Source of the DNA: an uncultured Oscillospiraceae bacterium | GTDB lineage: Bacteria > Bacillota > Clostridia > Oscillospirales > Oscillospiraceae | Reading direction: 5' to 3' | Length of the DNA: 64,000 nt | Assembly: GCA_910588135.1 (NCBI GenBank) | Contig: CAJUOT010000001.1 | Location: forward strand, 1 to 64,000 | Shown: positions 51,153 to 59,220 of the stretch, in pieces | How the letters are laid out: each line of letters begins with the position of its first letter | How positions within the stretch are numbered: the stretch's first letter is position 1 | Made by a program: the position numbers and the translations under genes | Notes under the pieces: model-generated | Database searches by the model: none | What the model was told of the DNA's origin: nothing | Seen by the model: only the letters and a program-made list of their open reading frames with translations

Positions 51153-52251
51153 GGTTTTTGAGGTGGAGCTGTCCTCACAGGAGGGGTTGTGCGCGGAACT
51201 GACCCTCCCCGCCGCGCCCTATGCCCTGCTGGACGCGCTGGAGAAGCTGGAGCTGGCGGACGGTGAGGCACCCAAATGGGAGCTTCTCAGTGCGTTTGAC
51301 GCCGGATATATATTCTGCTATCTGGATCAGGACGATGGTTCCCTGCCTGAGCTGAACGCCCTGGCCCAACAGTTCGCGCGGCTGAGCGAACCGGAGGTGA
51401 CAATCTTTGAAGGGTTGGTGGCGATGGAGCATATGCCAATGGGCCAGCCCTTCCCCCTGCCCCGGCTGATCGACCTGGCGTACAGTACGGACTGCTGCCA
51501 CTGTGTGGAGGGCGTGGTGACCGACGCCCAGCTGGGCCGGTTCTGTGCAGGAAACGGGTTTATCCCGGAGGCCGAGAACCTTTCTGACGCGGCTTTTGAA
51601 CTGCTGGACTTTGAGCGGGTCGGAAAGCAGTTCCGGGAGACCGAGGGCGGCGCGTTCACCCGCGGCGGCTACGTCCAGCGGCGTGAGGGGCTGAGGCAGG
51701 TATACAAAACCTTGGATCTGACGCTGAAAAAGCCAGATTATACGCTCCTGACCGAAACAGCCAGCGGCGCTCAGATCAAGCTGCCCATCCCGATAGGCGC
51801 GACCGTTGTAGACGAGCCCGCCCAGTGCATGGACTGCGCCGCCCCCTCCCTCACTGGCCTCACCGCCACGATGTCCACCCTGGATATGCTGGCCCGCCGC
51901 CTGACGGAGCTGGAGATGGACGGCGAGCTGACCAAATACAAGGCGGTGCTGGAGGCCACCGGCTGCGACGACGCGGCCCAGGCGCTGACGCTGGCGGATG
52001 AGCTGGACCGCTACGCCTTCGACCCGGAGCCGCGTGAGCCGGACGAGGTGGCCAGCGCACATCTGAAGGGGCTGCTGCTGGAGGAGGAGCTGGCGGCGCT
52101 GCTGCCCAACGTGAGCCTGTATGCCTATGGGCAGAAGGTGATGGAGCAGACGGGCGGCAAACTCACCGGATACGGTTATGTGCAGCCTTCCACCGGCCCC
52201 GCCCAGGATATGGAACCGCAGGCAAATGAAATGGAGATGACGCTGAATTGA
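51145..52251 (+). CDS. ArdA-like antirestriction protein (third copy)
   Basis: A 368-residue acidic protein related to the ArdA-like pair upstream. Residues ~12-130 (LCAELTLPAAPYALLDALEK, SLPELNALAQQFARL) and ~210-300 (IKLPIPIGATVVDEPAQCMD, MSTLDMLARRLTELEMD, LADELDRYAFDPEP) each look like one divergent unit. The start is TTG at 51145, eight bases before the end of the upstream gene, with GGAGGG in reach. It ends EPQANEMEMTLN and its last base pairs overlap the TTG start of the next gene as TTGA. Confidence 0.65.
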   Translation: MRKVFEVELSSQEGLCAELTLPAAPYALLDALEKLELADGEAPKWELLSAFDAGYIFCYLDQDDGSLPELNALAQQFARLSEPEVTIFEGLVAMEHMPMGQPFPLPRLIDLAYSTDCCHCVEGVVTDAQLGRFCAGNGFIPEAENLSDAAFELLDFERVGKQFRETEGGAFTRGGYVQRREGLRQVYKTLDLTLKKPDYTLLTETASGAQIKLPIPIGATVVDEPAQCMDCAAPSLTGLTATMSTLDMLARRLTELEMDGELTKYKAVLEATGCDDAAQALTLADELDRYAFDPEPREPDEVASAHLKGLLLEEELAALLPNVSLYAYGQKVMEQTGGKLTGYGYVQPSTGPAQDMEPQANEMEMTLN

Positions 52252-53279
52252 CCGATTTTGACTACCTGGCCCAGCTTCCCGGCGAGGAGCGGGAACAGGA
52301 CTGGATCAGGATGCGGCTGGGGACGCTGAGTGTCCGGGAGGGCATTGTGCTGGCCGCCGCGGCCCAGGCTGACCCGCCCGAGAATGCCGCCCAGGCCATC
52401 AACCAGCTCCAAATCCTGGACGAATACAGGATACTTTTGGACGCGGGCAGCTACGAGATGCTGGGCAGGCGACACCTGGTCAACGACACCGCCATGCCGG
52501 TGGATGCCCTGCCCTTTATCAACCTGGACGAGGTGGGGCGGCAGTACGAAAACGCCCATCCCGGCCTGTTCATCGGCAGCTATTACGTCCAGTACCCGGA
52601 AACGCCCCCCGAGCCGGTCTACCGGCCCGGCATGGCCCTGCCCGCCGACGATGGCTGGAGTGTCAAGGTGAAGCTGGCCTCTCCCACTGTGCCGGAGGGG
52701 GTATGGCTGCGGTTGCCGGGGCCGTTTGAGGACGGCTATGAAGATACGATGGAGGAGGTACTGGCCCTGCGGGAGCTGCGGATAAAACGCTGGGACGAAT
52801 GCGCCCTGGTGGATGCCCAGTGCGCCCTACCCGAAGCCGGGGATCTGATGGTTCAGTACGGCGACGCTGTGTCGGATCTGCTCTATGATGGCGTTGAGCT
52901 GGGGTTCGTGCTGGCTCAGAAGGGCCAGGGCTCCCCGCACTTCATGGAGCGGTACGCCGCCGCACTGGCACTGGAGGGCTGCCATGACCTGAGACTGGCG
53001 CTGGACGTCAGTCAAAACCTCAACTGCTACGACTGGATGCAGCGCGCCGATCTGGAGGCGTCCGGCATGGCGCTCCTGATGGACAAAGGCGTGTCCGAGG
53101 AACTGATCCGCGCCAGCGGCATCGATCTGGCGGGCTACCGGGCCCACTTGCTGGAGCAGGAGGGGTACACGCCCACAGCAGACGGCTGGGGCTACATCCG
53201 CCGCAACGCCAACGAGTTCCACTGCCAATTCAGCACCCCCGCCCAGCCCCAGGAGGAGCCTGGGATGGCGATGCAATAA
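52248..53279 (+). CDS. ArdA-family-related element protein (fourth copy)
   Basis: A 343-residue acidic protein starting at TTG (52248) overlapping the upstream TGA. Similarity to the ArdA-like proteins is visible in YLAQLPGEEREQDWIRMRLG, VKVKLASPTVPEGVWLRLPG and TMEEVLALRELRIKRWDECA. The last ~100 residues (CHDLRLALDVSQNLNCYDWM, LLEQEGYTPTADGWGYIRRN) form another unassigned unit. It ends QPQEEPGMAMQ, followed by a hairpin rather than an overlapping gene, so this tail is not explained by a coupled ribosome site. Confidence 0.6.
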   Translation: MTDFDYLAQLPGEEREQDWIRMRLGTLSVREGIVLAAAAQADPPENAAQAINQLQILDEYRILLDAGSYEMLGRRHLVNDTAMPVDALPFINLDEVGRQYENAHPGLFIGSYYVQYPETPPEPVYRPGMALPADDGWSVKVKLASPTVPEGVWLRLPGPFEDGYEDTMEEVLALRELRIKRWDECALVDAQCALPEAGDLMVQYGDAVSDLLYDGVELGFVLAQKGQGSPHFMERYAAALALEGCHDLRLALDVSQNLNCYDWMQRADLEASGMALLMDKGVSEELIRASGIDLAGYRAHLLEQEGYTPTADGWGYIRRNANEFHCQFSTPAQPQEEPGMAMQ

Positions 53280-53289
53280 ATATCACACA

Positions 53290-53330
53290 GGGGCCGTTTT
53301 CCCGATGGGGACAGCGGCCCCTCTTTTTTT
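53290..53330 (+). terminator. Terminator-like hairpin before the winged-helix gene
   Basis: GGGGCCG / CGGCCCC stem with an internal loop, then a run of seven T and GTGCCTTCACACC, closely matching the sequence after the hairpin at 45281-45328. It lies 50 bp before the next start. Confidence 0.7.
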
Positions 53331-53380
53331 GTGCCTTCACACCCCTTTTCGGGAAAACGCCCCCGAAAAAGGAGGACGTC

Positions 53381-53728
53381 ATGAAAGAAGAACAGCTCTT
53401 GGCCTACCTGAAGGCCAACTGTACCGGGCGCGGCAACATCCAGACCCGGGCGCAGCTCCAGCGGAAGCTGGGGCTCAGCAAAGACCAGCTCACCAACATG
53501 GTCCACCGGATGCGGTGCAAGGGTCTGCCCATCGCGGGCGGGCCCCTGGGCTACTTTTACGCCCAGAACGCCGGGGAGCTCCACGCCACCATCCGCTGGC
53601 TGGAGAAGATGATCCAGACCCTGCTCAAGTCCATCAACGGGCTGGTGAAGGCCATGGAATCCTATGGGCCCATGGATGATGGCGGCGGAGTCCGCGACGA
53701 CGATGGCGGCGGGGGTGACAGCCCCTGA
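53381..53728 (+). CDS. Winged-helix-type small protein
   Basis: A 115-residue protein. Residues ~1-65 look like a small winged helix (EEQLLAYLKANCTGRGNIQT, RAQLQRKLGLSKDQLTNMVH), implying DNA binding. Residues ~68-92 are a predicted coiled-coil-like helix (LHATIRWLEKMIQTLLKSIN). The tail is Gly/Asp-rich. ATG follows AAAAAGGAGG. It begins a run of six coupled genes (53381-58323) and may regulate that run. Its stop overlaps the CTG start of the methylase. Confidence 0.68.
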   Translation: MKEEQLLAYLKANCTGRGNIQTRAQLQRKLGLSKDQLTNMVHRMRCKGLPIAGGPLGYFYAQNAGELHATIRWLEKMIQTLLKSINGLVKAMESYGPMDDGGGVRDDDGGGGDSP

Positions 53729-54705
53729 AAAGCATCATCCCCTGGGTGGGCGGCAAGGGGAAGCTGCTGTGGCTGATCAACCGCCTGGCTCCCGCCCGGT
53801 ACGCCCGGTTCGTGGATGTGTTCGGCGGCAGCGGCACCGTCACCCTGGGCCACCCCCTGCGCCGGGGCTGCGCGGAAATCTACAACGACTACAACAGCAA
53901 CCTCACCAACCTGTTCTGCTGCGTGAAGGAGCGCCCCATGGCCCTGCTCCGGGAGCTGGGCTTCCTGCCCCTCAATTCCCGGGACGACTTCAACGTGCTG
54001 TACCGCTTCTTCTCCCGCCAGGAGTTCACCGACAGCTACTTGGGGGAGGAGCTGGAGCTGACCCGGATTTTTTTGGAACCGCCCCAGGGGGAGGCCGTCC
54101 GCCGCCTGATGCTGGAGCGGGCCCCCCAGGGCGATGTGCGCCGGGCGGCGGATTACTTCAAGCTGGTGCGGTACAGCTTCAGCGGCGGGGCCAGCGCCTT
54201 CGCGGGCCGCCCCTGCGACCTGCGCCGCTTTTTTCACCTGATCTGGGAGTGTTCGCGGCGGCTGAAAAACGTGGCGGTGGAGAACAAGGACTTCGAGGAA
54301 CTCATCGCCCAATACGACCGGGAGGACACCTTTTTCTACTGCGACCCGCCCTATTACGACGCCGAGTGCTACGAGGTGGCCTTTCCCAAGGCAGACCACA
54401 TCCGACTCCACGATGTGCTGAAACGGTGCAAGGGGCTGGTGATGGTGTCTTACAATTACTGCCCTTTTATCACAGAGCTGTACCAGGACTTTTACATCTT
54501 CCACACCACGCGGCCCAACAGTATGTCCCAGACTGCGGGCAGCGAGTACGAGGAGGTGGTGATGACCAACTACGACCCCCTTGCCCTGGGCGCCGACCGG
54601 GGCTGGCAGATCAGCTTGTTCCAGCGTCCGGAGGACGGGGACAGCGGCGGGGGGACGTATCAACTCATCCATGAACCCATTAAAACAGAGGAGGATTCCC
54701 AATGA
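53725..54705 (+). CDS. D12-class adenine-specific DNA methyltransferase
   Basis: A 326-residue N6-adenine methylase of the Dam/D12 class. The N-terminal hallmark PWVGGKGKLLWLI matches the family only if translation starts at CTG 53725, because TGA lies in frame three codons earlier and the alternative GTG at 53746 would remove it. Motif I is FVDVFGGSGTV (residues ~29-39) and the catalytic motif IV is DPPYY (207-211). No restriction endonuclease gene accompanies it, so it is an orphan, plausibly protecting the element DNA from host restriction alongside the ArdA-like proteins. CTG overlaps the upstream TGA as CTGA; the next ATG overlaps this stop by four bases. Confidence 0.88.
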   Translation: MKSIIPWVGGKGKLLWLINRLAPARYARFVDVFGGSGTVTLGHPLRRGCAEIYNDYNSNLTNLFCCVKERPMALLRELGFLPLNSRDDFNVLYRFFSRQEFTDSYLGEELELTRIFLEPPQGEAVRRLMLERAPQGDVRRAADYFKLVRYSFSGGASAFAGRPCDLRRFFHLIWECSRRLKNVAVENKDFEELIAQYDREDTFFYCDPPYYDAECYEVAFPKADHIRLHDVLKRCKGLVMVSYNYCPFITELYQDFYIFHTTRPNSMSQTAGSEYEEVVMTNYDPLALGADRGWQISLFQRPEDGDSGGGTYQLIHEPIKTEEDSQ

Positions 54706-55226
54706 AAAAAGCGAAAAATATGACCTTTTCTATCCCCGCGGAGGACGCGGAATACAGCGGTTTCACCACGGAGGGCGATGTCTCGGTCCATGCCGGGGAG
54801 AACGTGCTGGCGGTTCTGCCCAAGGAGCTGACCGTCCTGGAGGCCGCCCTGGCCGCCAGGTCGCTGATTGAGGTGGCGGGGTATCTCATCGGCGGGATCA
54901 GGAAAACCTGCGGCGAGTGTGGGGAGCGGCGCTGTGCCGACAGTTGTCCTTACGGCCCGCTGGACGAGCCGGGCAAGTGCCCCTATTGGGACGCGGAGCC
55001 GGAGGTCACCTTGTCGGAGAGCGCCCGGGAGACGCTGGGCATCCCGGAGGACGCCAAGCTGATGCTGCTCCCCGACGTGGGGGAGGGGCTGGTGACCGTC
55101 GCGGACTATGATCACGACATCTCCGACATCCCGCCCACCATATTGACCGCGCTGGATTTGGCCGGTGTGTGCCGTGGGCGGCTGGACGAGGCGGTCATGA
55201 ACGACGAGGTGATCCGTCATGACTGA
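54702..55226 (+). CDS. Cysteine-containing element protein of unknown function
   Basis: A 174-residue cytosolic protein. A Cys-rich loop CGECGERRCADSCPYG (residues ~70-85), plus a further cysteine in KCPYWD, suggests a zinc finger. The following region has LSESARETLGIPEDAKLMLL, DIPPTILTALDLAGVCRGRL, typical of an unnamed family in Clostridia elements. It is coupled by ATGA to the methylase upstream and overlaps the DUF3849 gene by eight bases. Its end, NDEVIRHD, lacks the Met-containing tail. Confidence 0.62.
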   Translation: MKKAKNMTFSIPAEDAEYSGFTTEGDVSVHAGENVLAVLPKELTVLEAALAARSLIEVAGYLIGGIRKTCGECGERRCADSCPYGPLDEPGKCPYWDAEPEVTLSESARETLGIPEDAKLMLLPDVGEGLVTVADYDHDISDIPPTILTALDLAGVCRGRLDEAVMNDEVIRHD

Positions 55227-55941
55227 GGCGCTGTACCCCTATTCCCGGGAGGAGGCCAAGCGGGAGGGCGAGCTGGCCCAGTGGAAACAAAGCCACCGGG
55301 CCAATGTCTCCTGTGCCAGAAATATCAGTGGCCTGATCGACACCCACGCGCAGCAGGGTCAGCTGGAGCCGGATACCGCCAAATTTGCCCTAAAGCAGTG
55401 GGGGTTCCCCCGGGTGCAGTTCGTACTGTCCAACACCCTGCGCGGCGCCAGCACCCAGGAGTTCGACCCGGACGCCCTCCACTGGGCGCGGACGGCCTAT
55501 GTCCCGTATGAAAAGACCAACGGCGAGTGCAAGATCCGGGCGGACAGCGCCCTGCTGGCCCAGTTCCTCCGGCAGACCCATGCCGAGTACCAGGCGCTGG
55601 GGATGTTCGGCCCGGAGCACTGCGGCGGTGCGGATCAGGATTTCACCGGGAAGGTGCTGGTTCTGCGCCCGGACAGGCTGAAGGATGAGTGCTGGTCCGC
55701 CCAAAACCAGTTGTGGCTGGGTGAAATGGGCTTCGGCTGCTCCCCCACCGCCAGCGGGCGGGCGGTGTTCGCCACGTGCCTGGGCGATGGGGAGAAGGTC
55801 CGGTGGAACCGCGCCGACTTTATGGGTGTGCTGGAGGAGCAGTATCTGCCGGACTGGGCGGCGGAGAAGCTGGCGGAGCTTCGCGGCCCCGCCCAGGAGC
55901 AGGCGGACGGCCCTGCCCAGGGTGGCATGGAAATGGGGTGA
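55219..55941 (+). CDS. DUF3849-domain element protein
   Basis: A 240-residue protein. Residues ~5-110 match DUF3849: YPYSREEAKREGELAQWKQS, HRANVSCARNISGLID, VQFVLSNTLRG. The C-terminal half (GKVLVLRPDRLKDE, NQLWLGEMGFGCSPTASGRA, RADFMGVLEEQYLPDWAAEK) is the unit often fused to DUF3849 in conjugative elements. Function unknown. It overlaps the previous gene by eight bases and the next gene starts at GTGA on its stop. It ends GPAQGGMEMG after a Gln-rich stretch, one of the clearest recurring tails. Confidence 0.75.
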   Translation: MTEALYPYSREEAKREGELAQWKQSHRANVSCARNISGLIDTHAQQGQLEPDTAKFALKQWGFPRVQFVLSNTLRGASTQEFDPDALHWARTAYVPYEKTNGECKIRADSALLAQFLRQTHAEYQALGMFGPEHCGGADQDFTGKVLVLRPDRLKDECWSAQNQLWLGEMGFGCSPTASGRAVFATCLGDGEKVRWNRADFMGVLEEQYLPDWAAEKLAELRGPAQEQADGPAQGGMEMG

Positions 55942-56588
55942 GGGCGGTGCTCCAATTCTACGTGATAGACAGCCTGTGGGAAGGGCGGATGAATATGTCC
56001 CACTTCCGCCGCCTCCCGGACGCCATCCAGGCGTACCGGGCCCTGCCCGCCTCCTTCCGCAAGGCGCTGGGCGTCCGGCAGGGCGTGGACGTCATCGATT
56101 TGGTGCAATGCCTTCCGCTGTTCCCCAACGACCAGGAGGGCGAGGACGTGATGGCGCTGCGGTTTTTGGAATACCCCCTGTGGAAGTCCGAGCCCCAGGT
56201 CATGCAAGCGGCCCAGGAGCTGGCATCCCGGCTGCACATCCGGTACTGCCTGTACCGGCGCTGCATCATCCCCATCCCGGACCGGGAGAAGCTCCCCCGC
56301 GCCCTGCGGGACAGGTACCTGTGGCCTGACGAGCCCGGTGACTTTTTCACCGCCGCCCAGTGGGTCTATGTGGCCGGGGCAGGCAGACTGTCCGCCGCTG
56401 AGTTCAAAAACCGCTACGGCGGCAGCACGTTCCAGTACCCCCTGGTGGTTCACATCAGCGCCTGCGGCATGGACGGGCGGGGAAATTACAAGTCCCTGCA
56501 AGTATCGCCGTGGGAATTTCATTTGTTGATCCAACGCTCCAAAGAGCGTATCGATCAAAATAAAAACGGAAAGAGGAAGAAATCATGA
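55938..56588 (+). CDS. Conserved element protein of unknown function
   Basis: A 216-residue protein read from GTG at 55938, which overlaps the DUF3849 stop as GTGA; another in-frame GTG is at 55947. Seen are LQFYVIDSLWEGRMNMSHFR, DVIDLVQCLPLF, EFKNRYGGSTFQYPLV, and LQVSPWEFHLLIQRSKERID near the C-terminus, which ends in a basic KNGKRKKS. No membrane segment or catalytic motif is visible. It is the last cytosolic gene before the secreted module: the next gene starts at ATGA on its stop. Confidence 0.6.
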   Translation: MRAVLQFYVIDSLWEGRMNMSHFRRLPDAIQAYRALPASFRKALGVRQGVDVIDLVQCLPLFPNDQEGEDVMALRFLEYPLWKSEPQVMQAAQELASRLHIRYCLYRRCIIPIPDREKLPRALRDRYLWPDEPGDFFTAAQWVYVAGAGRLSAAEFKNRYGGSTFQYPLVVHISACGMDGRGNYKSLQVSPWEFHLLIQRSKERIDQNKNGKRKKS

Positions 56589-57517
56589 AGCATAAGATCA
56601 TCCCCACCCTGCTGGCGCTGGCCCTCACCGCCTCGCTGGCCCCCGCCGCATTCGCGGCCGCGCTCCCCTCCCCGTGCTATCCCACCTCCGTCACTCGGAG
56701 CGAGGATGGCGCCCAGATCCGCAAGGTGTACGACCTGGGCCCCGAGGACGACCCCGCGGGCATCTCCCGCTCCGACTTCGAGCAGGAGGGCTTCTATTAC
56801 ACCCTCACCGACCTGCTGAAGCAGGAGGCCCCGGAGCGGGAGGAGCGGTTCCACACCGAAACCGTCACCCTGGACAGCAAAAACAAGGACATGGAGTCCG
56901 TGCTCTCCCTGCTGCCCGCCCAGCGGGAGTTCACCACCGAGGATGGCCTGACGGGCACCCTGTCGCTGAAGCTGGACACCGTCCAGGTGGACGTGGCGGG
57001 CTACGGCAGCTCCACCCGGCAGGTGTCCGCCACCCGCAGCTACCCCAACCTGGCGGGCCAGGACACCTCCTACATCCCCAAGGAGATCACCGACAGCGGC
57101 AGGACGCTGGAGCTGGCCTCCATCGACTGGCGGACGGACAACACCGCCAACGAGGACGGCTATGCCGTGGGCGACCGCTACACCGCCATCGCCACCTACA
57201 CCGGCAGCGCCACCAGCTCCTACGTGAAGGGCTATGTGGTCACCGCCGAGTACAGCGGCACCGTGTCCCGCATTGCGCTGAACAAGGTGCGGTACGTTGC
57301 TATCTTTGAAGGCACACCCCTGGTTCCCGTGGAGCCTGACCCCACGCCCGAGCCCACCACCGACGTGCAGGAACCCGCCGCCCCCGTCCAGTTCCACTGG
57401 GGCTATGTGCTGGTTCCCTTGGGCGTGATCGCCGCCATCGGCGGCGGCATCGGCGTGGCCCTGTTCATCAAGAAGCGCCGCGAGGGCGGCTATGAAACTG
57501 AGGAGGACAGCCAATGA
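56585..57517 (+). CDS. Exported membrane-anchored element protein
   Basis: A 310-residue protein with signal peptide (MKHKIIPTLLALALTASLAP, AFAA cleavage), an extracellular beta-rich domain (residues ~40-245), a Pro/Glu/Thr linker (VPVEPDPTPEPTTDVQEPAA) and a C-terminal membrane helix followed by KKRREGG. No LPXTG-like motif. The layout suits a surface protein working with the sortase gene that overlaps its stop (ATGA). It may be an accessory adhesin or sortase partner of the conjugative element. Confidence 0.72.
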   Translation: MKHKIIPTLLALALTASLAPAAFAAALPSPCYPTSVTRSEDGAQIRKVYDLGPEDDPAGISRSDFEQEGFYYTLTDLLKQEAPEREERFHTETVTLDSKNKDMESVLSLLPAQREFTTEDGLTGTLSLKLDTVQVDVAGYGSSTRQVSATRSYPNLAGQDTSYIPKEITDSGRTLELASIDWRTDNTANEDGYAVGDRYTAIATYTGSATSSYVKGYVVTAEYSGTVSRIALNKVRYVAIFEGTPLVPVEPDPTPEPTTDVQEPAAPVQFHWGYVLVPLGVIAAIGGGIGVALFIKKRREGGYETEEDSQ

Positions 57518-58323
57518 AGAAACTGAGAACCCTGCTTTCCACCATGCTCTGCCTGTGTACCATGTGCGCGCTGGCGTTCCCTGCCCATGCTTTGGAGTAT
57601 AACATCAACGCCCCCGGCGACCCGGAGTACGGCAAGCCCACCTCCTTTGAGCCGGTGGTCACCGCCGATGGCGGGGCCATGAAGAACGAGGACGTGTCCA
57701 AGAACGCCGCCCTGATCCCGCCCGGGTTCGGCACTCCCACCAGCAATATGCTGAACACTGGGAATTACCTGACGCCCAACCTGGTTCCCTCCCAGATGGC
57801 GGGGGCCGGGCAGGTGAACGGCACCGTGGCCGTGGTCATGCCGCCCGCCTCCGGCAGCACGGGCAGCTATCCCATCACCGGCACCAGCACCTCCCCCTCC
57901 ACAACGCCGGGCTTCACTGAAGTCACCAGCGACCTCTACTACAGCGACGGCAGCCTGGGGACGCTGAAGATCCCCTCCATCGGCCTCACCGTCAAGGTGT
58001 TCGAGGGCACCGGCTCCGCCCCGCTCCTCAAGGGCGCGGGTCATTTCGAGGGTAGCAGCATCTGGGCCGGAAACTGCTGCATCGCGGGCCACAACCGGGG
58101 GGTGCGGAATGATTTTGGCAAAATCCACACCCTGAAGGTGGGCAGCACCATCACCTTCACCACCAAGCTGGGTACCCGCACTTATGCGGTCACCGGGGTG
58201 AACAAGGTGTCCGTCAACGACGTCAGCGGCCTGGAACCCTCCAGTGTCAACATGATCTCGCTCTACACCTGCGTGATGAACCAGCCTGCCTACCGTTGGC
58301 ACGTAACCGCCCAGGAGGTCTGA
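57514..58323 (+). CDS. Class D-like sortase
   Basis: A 269-residue exported transpeptidase. A signal peptide (MKKLRTLLSTMLCLCTMCAL) is followed by a low-complexity Thr/Ser/Pro spacer (~residues 100-135) and the sortase barrel from residue ~148. The catalytic residues are His193 (AGHNRG), Cys253 (LYTCVMN) and Arg261 (YRWHV). GTLKIPSIGLTVKVFEG is the usual entry strand. Sortases join LPXTG-like tails to the wall or to other surface proteins; the adjacent giant SpaA-repeat protein is the probable client, but its C-terminus lies outside the window. It is the last of the coupled genes. Confidence 0.87.
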   Translation: MKKLRTLLSTMLCLCTMCALAFPAHALEYNINAPGDPEYGKPTSFEPVVTADGGAMKNEDVSKNAALIPPGFGTPTSNMLNTGNYLTPNLVPSQMAGAGQVNGTVAVVMPPASGSTGSYPITGTSTSPSTTPGFTEVTSDLYYSDGSLGTLKIPSIGLTVKVFEGTGSAPLLKGAGHFEGSSIWAGNCCIAGHNRGVRNDFGKIHTLKVGSTITFTTKLGTRTYAVTGVNKVSVNDVSGLEPSSVNMISLYTCVMNQPAYRWHVTAQEV

Positions 58324-58459
58324 GCGCCGCTGTGTAATATGCTTCGTTTTCCCCTCTACATTTCTCCACAAAGCAACCTGTTTGCTCTCGACTTTCTGCT
58401 CAGATTTTGGTATTGTAGTGTCATGAAGATGTACCAAACGTTGGTAAGGAGGAAGAACT

Positions 58460-59179
58460 ATGCGCAGAATGAGAGAAGCGGTATTTTTGGGGATCGGCAT
58501 CCTGGCAGGTCTTGCGTTAAGCGGCCCTGCGGCTCAGGCGGCGGAGGCGGTGCTTGCTGCCCGCCCCACTACCCAGACATTTTATCTGGACGGCGTAAAA
58601 ATTGACCTCACAGCTTATCTGATCGGCGGCAGCAACTATGTGCGTCTCCGGGATATCGGCAGGGCGGTGGACTTCGGCGTGACCTACGATGCCGCAGACA
58701 ACACCGTCCACATTGACCCGGACGCCCCCTACATTGAGGAGGTGACTACCCCTGCACCGGCCACGCCCTCCCCTCAAGCTGTGACTGAGGAAAGCGTACA
58801 GGCCGCCCTTTCCACCCTGCGGGAGCGTTATCCCAACAACACTCCTTGGCCAGCCCCCTACCGCTCTACCAGCGGGGGGCCTTACCACAGCGGTATGAAC
58901 TGTGCTGGATGGGCCACCCTGTGTTCCGATGCGGCCTTCGGCAGCCTGCCATGGCGGCGAGTGGATAACCCCAGTTGGGATGAGATCCGTTCCGGCGATC
59001 TGGTAGAGTACGACAGCGGCCCGAGCGGCCATGTGATTGTAGTGATCAATAAAACAGCGGATGCAATCACTTTCACCGACAGCGGCACCACCCAGCGGGC
59101 ATATTGGGGTGGACAGTACACCCGGGAGTGGTTGGAGCAACAGCCTGATCTAACTTTATACACCCGTTACCCGAACTAA
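58460..59179 (+). CDS. Secreted protein with copper-amine-oxidase-like and cysteine-peptidase-like domains
   Basis: A 239-residue exported protein. A signal peptide precedes a copper-amine-oxidase N-terminal-type stalk domain (residues ~38-86: FYLDGVKIDLTAYLIGGSNY, VRLRDIGRAVDFGVTYD). A Pro/Thr linker leads to a CHAP/NlpC-like domain: Cys148 in GMNCAGWAT, His191 in SGHVIVV and an aspartate in FTDSGT form a plausible Cys-His triad. This suggests peptidoglycan cleavage useful for conjugation through the wall, as an inference. AAGGAGGAAG precedes the ATG. It lies 136 bp after the sortase; no clear promoter was found between them. Confidence 0.72.
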   Translation: MRRMREAVFLGIGILAGLALSGPAAQAAEAVLAARPTTQTFYLDGVKIDLTAYLIGGSNYVRLRDIGRAVDFGVTYDAADNTVHIDPDAPYIEEVTTPAPATPSPQAVTEESVQAALSTLRERYPNNTPWPAPYRSTSGGPYHSGMNCAGWATLCSDAAFGSLPWRRVDNPSWDEIRSGDLVEYDSGPSGHVIVVINKTADAITFTDSGTTQRAYWGGQYTREWLEQQPDLTLYTRYPN

Positions 59180-59194
59180 AAACCCATATAAAAA

Positions 59195-59220
59195 GGCCGG
59201 ACTGCAAAAGCAGTCCGGCC
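59195..59220 (+). terminator. Hairpin before the giant adhesin gene
   Basis: A perfect 11-bp stem GGCCGGACTGC / GCAGTCCGGCC with AAAA loop, 25 bp before the TTG start. It lacks a long T-run; it may attenuate or terminate. Confidence 0.65.

Noticed and set aside
53725..54705. D12 methylase as evidence of a prophage
   Set aside because: No phage structural, lysis or packaging genes are present; surrounding genes are of conjugative-element type.
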